Shown: positions 33,026 to 42,799 of the stretch, piece after piece | How positions within the stretch are numbered: position 1 is the first letter of the stretch | Layout: each line of letters starts with the position of its first letter | Assembly: GCA_033557465.1 (NCBI GenBank) | Contig: CM066031.1 | Location: forward strand, 1,065,264,444-1,065,328,443 | Reading direction: 5' to 3' | Source of the DNA: Ichthyophis bannanicus | Taxonomy: Eukaryota > Chordata > Amphibia > Gymnophiona > Ichthyophiidae | Length of the DNA: 64,000 nucleotides | Translations under genes and position numbers: made by a program | The notes under the pieces: generated by a model | The model's input: only the letters and a program-made list of their open reading frames with translations | Database searches by the model: none | Told to the model about the DNA's origin: nothing

Positions 33026-34805
33026 CTTATTTATTTATTTATTTATTTAACTGTATTTCTATACCGCTTTTTCTTACAATCAAGGCGGTTTCACAGCAAA
33101 CAATCAAAAGGGGTGATAGTGTTTTTCATGCAGTGAAGGATATATCGTGAATTGTGTGTATGTTGTGTTGTGTGTTTGATTATGTTGAGCTATGTACATT
33201 GTGCGCTATGATACATCGTGTTTTATAGTACATTCTTTTATACATTTAGTGTTAATAAACATCATGTGCCGTTATACATTCTCTTTTCAGTGGGTCGGAG
33301 GGAGGTATGTTGGTTGTTCCTGGTAGTTAGATCATGTGATGTGTCCATAGTGTTCTATGAACAGCGTTGTCTTCAGCTGTTTGCGAAAGTCTTTGAGGTC
33401 CGTCGTTGATCTCAGATCGTCTGGGAGGTTGTTCCAGATTGTAGGTGCAGCCAGGGAGAGTGCTCTTTCTGTGGTGTCCTTGAGTGTGTTTCTGAAGTCT
33501 CTTGGGGTGCTGACTCGGTTGGAGGTTCCTTTTCTTCTTGGGCATGTGCTGGTGTCTGGTTGTATGAGGGTGTGCAGGCTGTTAGCTGAAGTGTGTTGTT
33601 TGATCTTAAATATGTTTATGATTGTTTTGTATTTGATGCATGAACTGATTGGGAGCCAGTGTAAGTCTTTCAGAATAGGTGTGATGTGTTCATGTCTTGT
33701 TGATCCAGATATTATGCGGGCTGCGGTGTTTTGTGCTAGTTGTAGTGGTTTGAGTGTTTGTTTTGCTAGTCCAAGGTAGATTGGGTTGCAGAAGTCCAGT
33801 AAGGGGGTTATTAGTGCTTGGCATACGGTACGGAAGTGCTCAGTGGCAAGGAGGGGTTTCAGTCTTCTGATGATTCTCATTCTGTAGTATGCATTTTTGA
33901 TTGTTTTGCTTACGTGTGTCTTGAGGTTCAGTTCATTGTCCAGAGTCACTCCGAGGTATTTTACTTCCGATTTTATTGGTATGGTTGTATTTTGTATCTT
34001 GATGTCCGGTGGGTGGATGAAGTCTGGGTTACGAGTGATGATTAGTGCCTCAGTCTTGCTGTAGTTGATTGCGAGGTTGTTGTTTTGACACCATCTTGTC
34101 ATTTGTGTGAGGCAGTTTGTTATTTTAGAGTAGTCCGGGTCGTGAACTGAGATAGGTGTGTATATCATGATGTCATCTGCATAGATAGTATATTGAATGC
34201 TGTTCTTTTTCAGGATGTCGCATATTGGCTGGATGTAGATGTTAAACAGTAGTGCTGAGAGTGCGGATCCTTGTGGTACTCCTTGGAGGACTTTTATGGG
34301 TCGAGAGGTGTTGTGGCCTACCTTTACCTGTATCCGCCTGTCGGTTAGGTATGAGTGGAACCATTTTAAGGTGGGTCCATGTAGCCCAATGTTTTTTAGT
34401 CTTTCCAGGAGAGTTTTGTGATCTACTGTGTCAAATGCTGAAGAGATGTCAATGAAGATCATTATGATTCCATTCTTGATGTTGTCTATGGTTCGTAGGA
34501 TGCTGTCGAAGAGGTAAATCAGTAATGTTTCGACTCCATGGTTGGGGCGAAAGCCATGTTGGTTGTCATCCAGTGGTGCATGGTTGTCGATGTGTTCTTG
34601 TAGTTGTTGTTGTACTGTTTTTTCGATGATTTTTGCCAGAAAGGGTATGCTGGATATTGGTCGGTATGCTGCTGGGTTGTTCTTGTCGAGAGTTGTTTTC
34701 TTTGGGATCGGTCTTACTGTGGCGAGCTTTAGTTGATTCGGCATGAGTCCTTGAGTGAGGGAGTTGTGCACTATGTTGTGTATGATGTGGATGAAGTTTG
34801 ATTTG
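33026..34805 (-). mobile_element. L2 LINE inserted in RTE (5'-truncated, recent-looking)
   Basis: The 3' end is a five-fold ATTT tract at 33028-33047 followed by CTATACCGCTTTTTC. The 5' truncation lies near 34805, where RTE linker sequence resumes. Its coding region is fully open, so it is likely one of the youngest L2 copies here. Confidence 0.88.
33332..34805 (-). CDS. L2 ORF2 fragment, intact reverse transcriptase and C-terminus
   Basis: One open frame of about 480 codons without a stop. Blocks in order: AAYRPISSIPFLAKIIEKTV (residues about 34-53), GFRPNHGVETLLIYL (72-86), MIFIDISSAFDTVDHKTLL (103-121), GVPQGSALSALLFNIYIQPI (166-185), the catalytic TIYADDIMIYTP (about 197-208), VKYLGVTLDNELNLKTHV, LDFCNPIYLGL, HITPILKDLHWLPI and the terminal DFRKQLKTTLF. 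All RT catalytic residues are present. The endonuclease is absent because of 5' truncation and there is no natural start codon (the first MHNSL is GTG), so it is a coding fragment, not a working gene. The family is L2; assignment rests on the RT and HITPxLxxLHWLP motifs. Confidence 0.9.
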
Positions 34806-35960
34806 GTGGCTTATAGTTTCTGCTTCTATTTCCTTGCATGCATCATTGTAGTACTTCTCCTTGTCTTGTTTTGCTGCACACTGGAAATCTGTTGAGTTCT
34901 GTGACTGCCTCTCTCTTTCTCTTCTAACTTTAGCTTCTCTGCGTTTCTGGGCAATTTTCAGAGTTTCTTTGTTCATTCATTTTGGCCATTTTTACTTTTT
35001 TCACCTTTTCTAGAGACTTCTCATTTTCTTCCAACACAACCTTCTTGATGTTATTCCATAACTTTTCTGGAGCTCTGTCATTTGTATCTAAAGCAGCAAA
35101 TCAATTTTGCAGGTAGTCTTTAAATTCTGGTGGAATATTCTCAAGGTCATATTTTGCTACATTCATGAGTGGCTAGTTCTTTTTCAACTTAAGCATGAGT
35201 TTGCATAATAGTAGTTGGTGATCTGTACCACAATCAGCTCCAGGTTTTGGCTTTGTTGATGTTATAGAACTTTTCTATTGCTGACTTCCATAGATGTAGT
35301 CAATTAGATTTTTGTACAATCCTTTGGATGAAGTCCTTGTGTACAGTCGCCGCTTGCATTGCTGGAAGAAGGTGTCTGGGATGAACAGATCATTGTTCTT
35401 GCAGAATTCGATCAGTCTTTCTCCAGCTTTGTTTCTGTTGCCAAGTCCATATTTTTCATCTACTTTGCCTTCTTCTTTGTTGCCAACTTTTGCATTCCAG
35501 TCACCCATGACTATCAGGATATTCTGTTTCCATGTTCTGTCAATTCAGCTTGTACTTGATTCATAGAACTCATCCACTTCATCCTCTTCTGCAGCTGTTG
35601 GGGCATATACTTGAATTATAGTTGTGTTGATAGGTATTCCTCATAGACGAACAGAAATTAAGTGTTCACCGATTGCATTGTATTTCATTACAGATCTTGC
35701 AAGTTTCGTCTTAATTATAAATGCAACAGCATTTCTTCTTTGTCTTTCAATTCCAGCATAGTGCAAATGCAAAGTGCCTGATGCCAGTCCATTTCAGTTC
35801 ACTAACACCCAACAGATCGAGTTGTATACATTCCATTTCATTCTTGACCACCTCCAACATCCCTTGGCTCGTGCTTCGTATGTTTCATGTCCCAATATCT
35901 AAGATATCTTTGCAGCTTGAGAATCTCATTTCATTTCATGCACAGCTACATCAGCAGTCA
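34806..35960 (-). pseudogene. RTE-clade LINE, endonuclease and linker
   Basis: From right to left: EN blocks around 35700-35760 (YAGIERQRRNAVAF), IQVYAPTAAEEDEVDEFYE at 35560-35620, then a 77-codon frame 35275-35508 beginning MGDWNAKVGNKEEGK and containing YGLGNRNKAGERLIEFC and LIDYIYGSQQ. These are the RTE/BovB-type apurinic endonuclease signatures, including the GDWNAKVG catalytic Asp/Asn. The linker with EKYYNDACKEIE is at 34806-34976. Stops near 35640 and 35540 break the frame. RT coding is lost between this piece and the 3' piece at 32866. Confidence 0.88.
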
Positions 35961-36869
35961 GGTGTCCCAAGGGCTTTGATACAACCACATCAATGCTAGC
36001 TTTACTCTGAGATGAGTGCCTTCCAAGCTGGGGGGGGTCTCATCTTCCTGCTCAATAGTGCAATTTGTTTTGTTGCGACTATGAATTGGGTTTTCGTGGC
36101 AAGATACGGAAGTAGACTGCCAGGCCTGCCTTCCACGCAGTCTAATTCTAGTGTTGTTGCCATTGTCACTGAAATGTGATCCTCTGCTGCACACATATGT
36201 GGAGGCCACTTCAGCTCGGGTGCCATCCAGACATCCAAAAAATGTATGTACCCTAAAGATACCCGATTCTGCAACCACAGGAGCTATATGTTCCTGCAGT
36301 TTCAGAATTGGGGCACTTGGATGACCCAGACGTGCCCCAATTCTGCATGGGAAACATCGTTTGCCCTGCAAGTCCAGCCCTCCCTATGCTCCTGATGGAG
36401 TGCCAGTGCCATGGTATCCTGTTGTCATGGCACTGGGATGCCCAGCAGGAGCCCCAATTTCCCACACATTTGAAAAACAGCATTTCCATACTGCCCAACC
36501 TCATAGGGACCTGCCAGGATTGGGTGGAGGGGAACCTCCTGCTGCTGCTCACCTCATTGTGGGGGTCCACTGGTGCCGATCGCCATCTTTGGGGAGACTT
36601 ATTCCAGCTCCAAGGTAGAATAAGTCCCCCATCCATCTTGGCCTCCCAGATGTACAGGGCTGTGACCTAAATAGGCCCTGTATTTCAGAGGCCGTGAGCC
36701 CACCTCTGCTCTGCCCTCTCTCCACTTCCGGCACTCTCCCTCCTGCACTCATCCAGCTCTCCGCATACAAATCCTTTCTACGTACGGAGACAGCTGGCTG
36801 CAGAATCGCATCCAGGGTCTGTTCAGGGATTGGATGTCCAACCCTGCTATTCATGGGTTAGAATGACCC
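35961..36869 (-). mobile_element. Hairpin-rich block with possible decayed Harbinger transposase
   Basis: The minus-strand frame 35958-36371 reads ESGIFRVHTFFGCLDGTRAE. Nearby frames read DHISVTM and GRPGSLLPYL. These loosely match the IDGTH, YHSINVQ and PGSxHDS blocks of PIF/Harbinger transposases, but each is imperfect and they are in different frames. Inverted repeats are clear at 36303-36316/36332-36345 and 36403-36413/36426-36436. The right end resembles that of the block at 16136-16504. The Harbinger assignment is tentative. Confidence 0.4.
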
Positions 36870-37445
36870 CCATATTGTATACACATCTCATGCACTGTAA
36901 ACTTTGTAACCACTGAAACATCGCTGTACAAGAAAAGCACTGGGATCACATCCTAGAATTATGGAGAATGAAGTTTTTAAGAGCACTTGGGACACTTCTA
37001 TTCTGAATGATAAACAACTGGATATAGCAGTAAAGGAGAAACACCAGGCTGGCACTTGTAAGAGAAGGGTCGGTTCCAAGCAATTATTCTGTGAATCATA
37101 TGAAGAGGGGAAAAGATTCTCAAATACCATGAAATGCAGGGACCACAAAAATATGGTAGAAAGGTACAGAAATATTTCCCATTGTGCTGAGCACCACAAG
37201 TTTGATTAAAATGAATTTCTAAGTGCATCTCGATAAATTGTCTATACATGTCATATTTAGTGAACTTTGGAAAGAGGCTCTTTTTGGCACAATGCAAGTA
37301 CTGCATTGAGCATTAGCAGTAAATCTGTGAAACTGAGATCATACTCCACATACCCTGGCTTAGAAGAGAGGTTCATGACTTTCACGAGATGCATTAAAAC
37401 CAACTCATGTGAAGACAATGCCCCCGAAGTAACTGCACAGTAGCT
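36870..37445 (+). pseudogene. R4/Dong LINE copy 2, restriction-like endonuclease and 3' end
   Basis: Aligns block by block with copy 1 at 12925-13475: AACATCGCTGT, AATTATGGAGAATGAAG (ATGACT...AATGAAGAGG in copy 1), TGGGACACTTCTATTCTGAA, CAATTATTCTGTGAATCATA, AAAATATGGTAGAAAGGTAC, and an end GAAGTAACTG. The protein is broken by small indels (frame 36961-37209 reads STWDTSILNDKQLDIAVKEK). It is the natural 3' continuation of the pieces at 13476 and 16505. Confidence 0.8.
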
Positions 37446-37761
37446 ACCTAGTTCTGAAAGCTGTTCTGGATTCTACCCAGCTAGAACACCTGGCTCAGTT
37501 TTGTCACAGGTACAGCGGAGAAGCAACCATGTGGAAGGGTTCCCTTGTTCTATCATTCAGTCCTGAAATGCTGGCACAGTCTAGCCAGTGGGGCATTCAT
37601 GCTTTCAGGGTTGGAGACAAAAGAAAAAAAGGCAGAAGAGGCTGCAAACCAACCTGCAAGAACAAAGGACAAAGTGAATGTGAGGCACTGGGGAAATTCC
37701 CCAGGAAAGATTTGTGTTACCCTCCAGGGAAAGGACTCATTCACCATTAATGCAGTAGCAG
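37446..37761. other. Unassigned sequence
   Basis: No gene or repeat family recognised between the R4 3' end and a small hAT element. Short ORFs here lack any motif. Confidence 0.3.
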
Positions 37762-37918
37762 CAGGGCCCATCCCAGAGTTATTTCAAGGGTAGGCACCCT
37801 AGGCAAACTGTAAACCTTATCCCCCCTTGTTTAGCTTTGAATGATCCACTCTTTGATGCTCTTCAGAAGCAGTCACCTAGACAATCACCTAATTTGCCTA
37901 ATGGTTGGACCAGCTCTG
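37762..37918 (-). mobile_element. Non-autonomous hAT element, 157 bases
   Basis: Ends CAGGGCCCATCC and GGACCAGCTCTG are imperfect inverted repeats. Flanking octamers AGTAGCAG and GGTAACAG agree at 6 of 8 bases. Internal blocks (inverted CATTCAAAGCTAAA and TTTGCCTAGGGTG) match the copy at 40349-40528. It has no coding capacity. Confidence 0.65.
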
Positions 37919-40340
37919 GGTAACAGGGTCCTGGGACTCCATCTGTATAGCTCAGGAAAAGTAGTGAGTGATTAGTGCGAGAGAACCAGAAGCATCTACC
38001 AATGGAGAGAGAAAGAACAGTAACTATATTGCAAAAACCTCTGTTCATAGTAGTGAAGAATCTTGACAGTGCTGTTGACCCCGATGAGTAGTTATGAAAT
38101 CTGTGTTAACATTAATTTACTGAAGAGTGGAAATGATTTATTCCTTTGTCTTTGCCAAAATGACCATACTATACTTGGAAATCAGTTATTTGGCAGGAAG
38201 AAACCAGTTATTTGGTCTTGGAGAGATCCCCACACCCCCCACCCAGGATCCATCATCTTAGCATTTATGTAAATCCGGAGACTGAAATAGAGGTCTGCCT
38301 GGGAGTCACCTTACAATATTATTGGTGTAAAGAGTGACCCCTAAGTTACTGCCCCAGAAAACAGCTTGGACCTTCTAAATGTACATATTATGACACTATG
38401 GGTTTGGAATGTGTGAAACACTGAAATGGCATTCACCATAGTTCTGTTTGCAGAAGATTCCGGACTCTTGCTGTTTTTCCTCTCATTTAGTTATGCGAGT
38501 ATGCCAAGCTTCATTTGAACATATAGTACCAAACAACTGAGCTTGATGATCCTGGCAAGCTGCAACAGATTTCAACAAAAGCCTTAAACTTTAAAGACGC
38601 AGATGGTATTTCACATTCAGCAAAAGGGCAGATAGCACATTACCTGTTTTAAAACTGACCTACGTTTCCAAAAAGGTAGAACTGCCAAATTAGCCAGTTC
38701 CAAGAGGAAGATTTTAGGCCAGTTGGGGATTTCTGAGAACCCCCATTCTGATGCATTATGGGACCTACAGCATCAATTTCAATGTATAGAAACAGGGGCT
38801 ACAAATTCTACAGTGTTTTGTGAAACAAGCCGAAAACCAGGACTGGCCAAAAGGTCTCTTGGAATTCGATAAATTTGTAGCTCTCATGAACAGTTCAAAC
38901 TCTTGTGCCAGAGCCAAAGGCCTTGAGATGCAATCAAGCATATGGAGTAGAGAGTGAAGACAAAAAACCTACCTTTTGTGCTCACATCACTTTTTAAATG
39001 TATCACATGCTTTTCAGTAGTGAGGTACACTCAGCTGCAGGATTCCCATGTCCCGGTACTTAAGGCATACAATCTGAGTCTGCATCTGAAGTAATGGAGG
39101 GTTAAGTGACATCCCCAAAGTCACGAGGAGCATTAGCGCAATTCAAACTGTGGTTCCCCTAGTTCTCAACACCCTGAGCTACACCTTCATTCCATTTTAT
39201 CAAGCTGTTTTCAGCATAAGTGGAGGGAAGAGGCAAGGCAAGAGGATAGGAAGTGAAGGGCATTTCACTTCTCTCTCTCACCTTCAGCTTTTTAGCTTCA
39301 AGCGAAAAGGAACAGAAAACTGGATTTTCTAATTGAGGGATGGGCTCACTCGGCTTTCAGCCGTGAATTTCACTTTTTCCCCTCAAGGTAAAGCTCGGCA
39401 CTAATAACATGGCTGTGGATTTTGCATTTCATAGTTTGCTGCCTGAATGTTCCTCTTTCCACCCTCTATCATTGGGATTTAGAAAGCATTAGCATAAGTT
39501 TATAGCATGTGATCTACTCCTACATATCTTAAAGTGATACTTCACATTTGGTTTTCATGTTCCTTAACACAGAGATTTAATGTAGCAGTGGATATTCTTG
39601 GCAAAAATCTTCACTTTCTTAGCACTGAAATCACTGTTCATTTCTTATTTTAAAAAGCTGGAAAATGCTAGCTAGAAGGGACAGAGCTACAAGTTTGTAC
39701 TCTCATAATACTTCTGGCCATCTGTGCCACCCACCCATGTACATTAGCCGTCTTCTCTCTCTCCCTCCAACACAACTAATTCATTGAAGAATCAGGGAAA
39801 TGTGCCTGAAGAGGGGCTGCATTACACCAACTGGCACAAGCGCTCCAATTGTCTGATAGCTAAGAATATGAAAAAAAAAGAATAAGCTGCTAGAACAGAA
39901 GGAAATCTGGTTTAGATTATGTGGCAGACAAATGTGTAAGGGCTTTAACATGGATCCCAGCTCAGATATGAGGAGAACTTAAATATAAACATAAGCTTGC
40001 TTATTGTGCAGTGTCCTCTGCTTTCTTTGCCAACATAGTGCATCTCCGAGTACCAACTAAACACAAAACCTTTAATGACTTGTCAGAGCAAACAAAAAAG
40101 TACACAAAGGAAGCAATCTGTGGAGCATGGACTTTGAGACAAAGTGTGCGGGTACTTTTTACTTCTGGTCTTTGCACCAGGCTTTGACGAGAAAGCACAT
40201 GCCTACTTTTTCTTTAGATCTTACCTCATGTACAAAATAGCCATGGACTTGTGCACCTGTATTTTTTTTTTGAACAGGTAGATTGTACTTCAAGTGCATG
40301 TATATTATTTTCCATAGACAATCTACTTCGGTTAAGATGT
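37919..40340. other. Unassigned intergenic sequence
   Basis: Apart from the SINE remnant at 38995-39175, about 2.4 kb without recognisable gene or repeat. It contains no long open frame. It could hold host single-copy DNA, but nothing in it can be identified by eye. Confidence 0.35.
38995..39175 (-). repeat. CORE-SINE remnant
   Basis: The inverted CORE block is visible as GGAGGGTTAAGTGACATCCC and AAAGTCACGAGGAGCATTAG near 39085-39140. The expected tail side is AAGGCATACAATCTGAGTC. The head to the right is degraded. Confidence 0.45.
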
Positions 40341-40348
40341 GGCGGCCT

Positions 40349-40528
40349 CAGGGCCGGTCCAACCATTATGTAAACTAGGGGGCCGCCCAGGATGGCAGCT
40401 CCTGCAGGCAGCAAAGAGACGGGCATTCAAAGCTAAATCATAGATGCTAAAAGCCAGGGAGGGAGGGGGCATAAGGCTTAAGGTCTGCCTAGGGCGTCAA
40501 CCTTGAACCAACTCCAGGGCCAGCCCTA
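40349..40528 (+). mobile_element. Non-autonomous hAT element, 180 bases
   Basis: Inverted ends CAGGGCCGGTCC and GGGCCAGCCCTA, flanked by 8-base direct repeats GGCGGCCT (40341-40348) and GGCAGCCT (40529-40536), 7 of 8 identical. Eight-base duplication and CAGGGCCGG-type ends are characteristic of hAT. No transposase. Two relatives lie at 4862 and 37762. Confidence 0.82.
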
Positions 40529-40536
40529 GGCAGCCT

Positions 40537-40870
40537 GTAATCAAAGTCCATGGTAACATGACTTACTGTAGCTGTGACACTCTGTGAGGTACTATCAATG
40601 TTCTATGGCTACAAATATAGATTTTCCACCTGCTTGTACTTTGTGTATTTTTGCTTTTTGATCGTTGGTTTATATAAGTCTTTAAACTGAAAGCACAATC
40701 TATATACATTTTTGGATCCCACCGAGTCATCCAAACCATGTTTATTTCCCTCCCCCCCCCCCCCCCAACTGGCTAGAAGTACATGTGTTGTGGAAAAATG
40801 TGCATAAAAGTTTAGCCAATTTGTGTGTGTACATTGCTATTCTGACATGTAAATAGCTTTGCAAACTGCC
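40537..40870. other. Unassigned sequence with homopolymer C tract
   Basis: No gene is recognised. A C-rich run (TCCCTCCCCCCCCCCCCCCC) is at 40748-40767. The length of such runs is error-prone in assemblies. Confidence 0.4.
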
Positions 40871-41037
40871 ATCCTAACTAGGGTTGCCAACTGGCCGGTT
40901 TTCAGCCGGCCTGGCCGGTTTTTCCACGGCCAGGCCGGCTGCCGGCGCAGAGGCAAAACCGGCCCTTTAAAAGCCGGTTTTTTTGCTCTGGCCGCAAGAT
41001 CGGGAGCGGCCAGAGCAAAAAAACCGGCTTTTCTCCG

Positions 41038-41300
41038 CTTCAGAGGGAGCCGGGGAAGCCCGCGCGAGGCCCCGGCTCCCTCTGAACAGCCACCAGCGTG
41101 AAGAGCCTTTACCTTCACGCTGGCGGCTGTTCCTGTGAAGCCGCGAATGCTGGGAAAGGTTAAAGGTTTCTGCCTTTAACCTTTCCCAGCATTCGCGGCT
41201 TCACAGGAACAGCCGCCAGCGTGAAGGAAAAGGCTCTTCACGCTGGTGGCTGTTCAGAAGGAGCCGGGGCCTCGCGCGGCTTCCCCGGCTCCCTCTGAAG
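41038..41300. repeat. Long near-perfect hairpin (about 128-base arms)
   Basis: Left arm 41038-41166, loop of six bases (TTTCTG at 41167-41172), right arm 41173-41300. The arms pair through CTTCAGAGGGAGCCGGGG, CACGCTGGCGGCTGTTCC and GCATTCGCGGCTTCACAGG, with only a few mismatches or one-base bulges. It is very GC-rich with many CpG. A smaller palindrome (40966-40992 with 41007-41033) lies just outside. Confidence 0.9.
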
Positions 41301-41324
41301 CCTCAGGCAGCCGCGATGCTGGTC

Positions 41325-42080
41325 GGGGGGGGGGGGCAAGGACTGCATTGGCTGTGATGGGTGGGTCCTGGACTGGAAATGGGCTAAGGGGGGGGGGGGA
41401 CTTGGACTGGAAAAGGGCTAAGGGGGGGACTTGGACTGGAAAAGGGCTAAAGGGGGGGACTTGGACTGGAAAAGGGCTAAGGGGGGGGACTTGGACTGGA
41501 AAAGGGCTAAGGGGGGGGGGACTTGGACTGGAAATAGGCTGTGATGGGGGGGGGGACCTGGACTGTAAAAGGGTTATGGGGGGGGACATGGACTGGAAAT
41601 GGGTTGTGATGGGGGTGGAGGGGACCTGGACTAGAAAAGGGCTATGGGGGGGGGGAAACTTGGACTGGAAATAGGCTTTGATGGGGGGGGGGGACATGGA
41701 CTGGAAATGGGTTGTGATGGGGGTGGAGGGGACCTGGACTGGAAAAGGGCGATGAGGGGGGGGGAACTTGGACTGTAAATGGGCAATGGTGGAGGAAGGG
41801 GGATCTTGGACTGGAAATAGGCTGTGATTAGGGGGACTCGGACTGCAAATGGGCTGTGATGGTGCGGGGGGACTCGGACTGCAAATGGGCTGTGATGGTG
41901 GGGGGGGGCCTAGGACTGGAAATAGGCTGTGATGGGGGACTTGGACTGGAAATGGGCTGTGATTGGGGGGGGGGAGCTAGGACTGGAAATGGCCTGTGAT
42001 GTGAGGGCTAGCACTGGAAATGGGCTGATGAAGAGATGGAATAGGACTGGAAATGGGCTGATGGGGGGCATGGGAGAATG
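41325..42080 (+). repeat. G-rich minisatellite
   Basis: About 20 imperfect units of roughly 30-45 bases built as GGGGGGG + ACTTGGACTGGAAATGGGCT. Runs of 7-11 G alternate with CTTGGACTGGAAA. The units diverge to the right (TGTGATGG insertions). G runs on one strand could form quadruplexes. G-run lengths should be treated with caution. Confidence 0.88.
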
Positions 42081-42799
42081 GGACTAGAAGGGAGTGGATG
42101 CTGGGTGGGCCTAGAACTATAAGGGAATTGATTTGGGGGGAGGACTAGAATGGATGGGGAATGAGAATGGAGAGGGGAAAAAATATTTTGTGTGGAAGAA
42201 AAGTCTATGATGGGCCGGTATTTGGAGAGTAAGAGGGGCTTGAGAATGGAAGGGTGAAATTTAAACAGATGATAAAGGAATAAGGAAAGAATTGGGGGAA
42301 AGAGCAAAAGGGAAACAATCAGTATGTTAAAGCAGAAATAGAGAGAGAATGGAAAACATCTAAAAGAGAAGAAAGGACAAATGGATAGCTTGCAGAAGAC
42401 ACGAAGAAACCAGAAGAAAGTGACTGGAGCAATTGCAACTGAAAAATAAAATGCCCAAACAGAAGGTAGAAAAATACTTTTTATTTTGAATTTATTAACT
42501 GGAATATGTCTGGTCTGGGAAGTGTGTATTGCTAACATCTTTGCGTTTTTGTTTAGTGCAAGAGGAAATTACTTTATAGTTTTATTTCTCCAGTGTTGTA
42601 CATTTCATGTTTGGATTTTGGGGTTCCCAGTTTAATTATTATCTGACCAAGGAAGTTAGCCTACACGTATCCTCGGTAATTTTTGTGGGTGGGGCTGGGG
42701 GGGGCAGGGGTGGGACTAGGGGCGGAGAATGGGTGGAGCATGGCGAGCCACAGGTGTCGGGTTTTTCTCGGTGAAAAAGTTGGCAACCCTAATCCTAAC

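Larger units (their letters stand above)
40879..42791. mobile_element. hAT-type foldback element with long hairpin and G-rich minisatellite
   Basis: Perfect 14-base terminal inverted repeats (TAGGGTTGCCAACT at 40879-40892, AGTTGGCAACCCTA at 42778-42791) and a perfect 8-base target duplication ATCCTAAC (40871-40878 and 42792-42799). This identifies a hAT-like non-autonomous transposon of 1913 bases. Inside, from left to right: GC-rich CCGGCC repeats, a 68-base palindrome (40966-41033), a 263-base hairpin (41038-41300), a G-rich minisatellite (41325-42080) and a purine-rich segment. No transposase frame; the long frames at 41246-41697 are products of the repeat. Confidence 0.88.

Noticed and set aside
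41246..41697. Long frames on both strands (142 and 147 codons)
   Set aside because: Translations of the G-rich minisatellite (repeated TWTGKGL and SPFPVQVPP units), with no conserved features.
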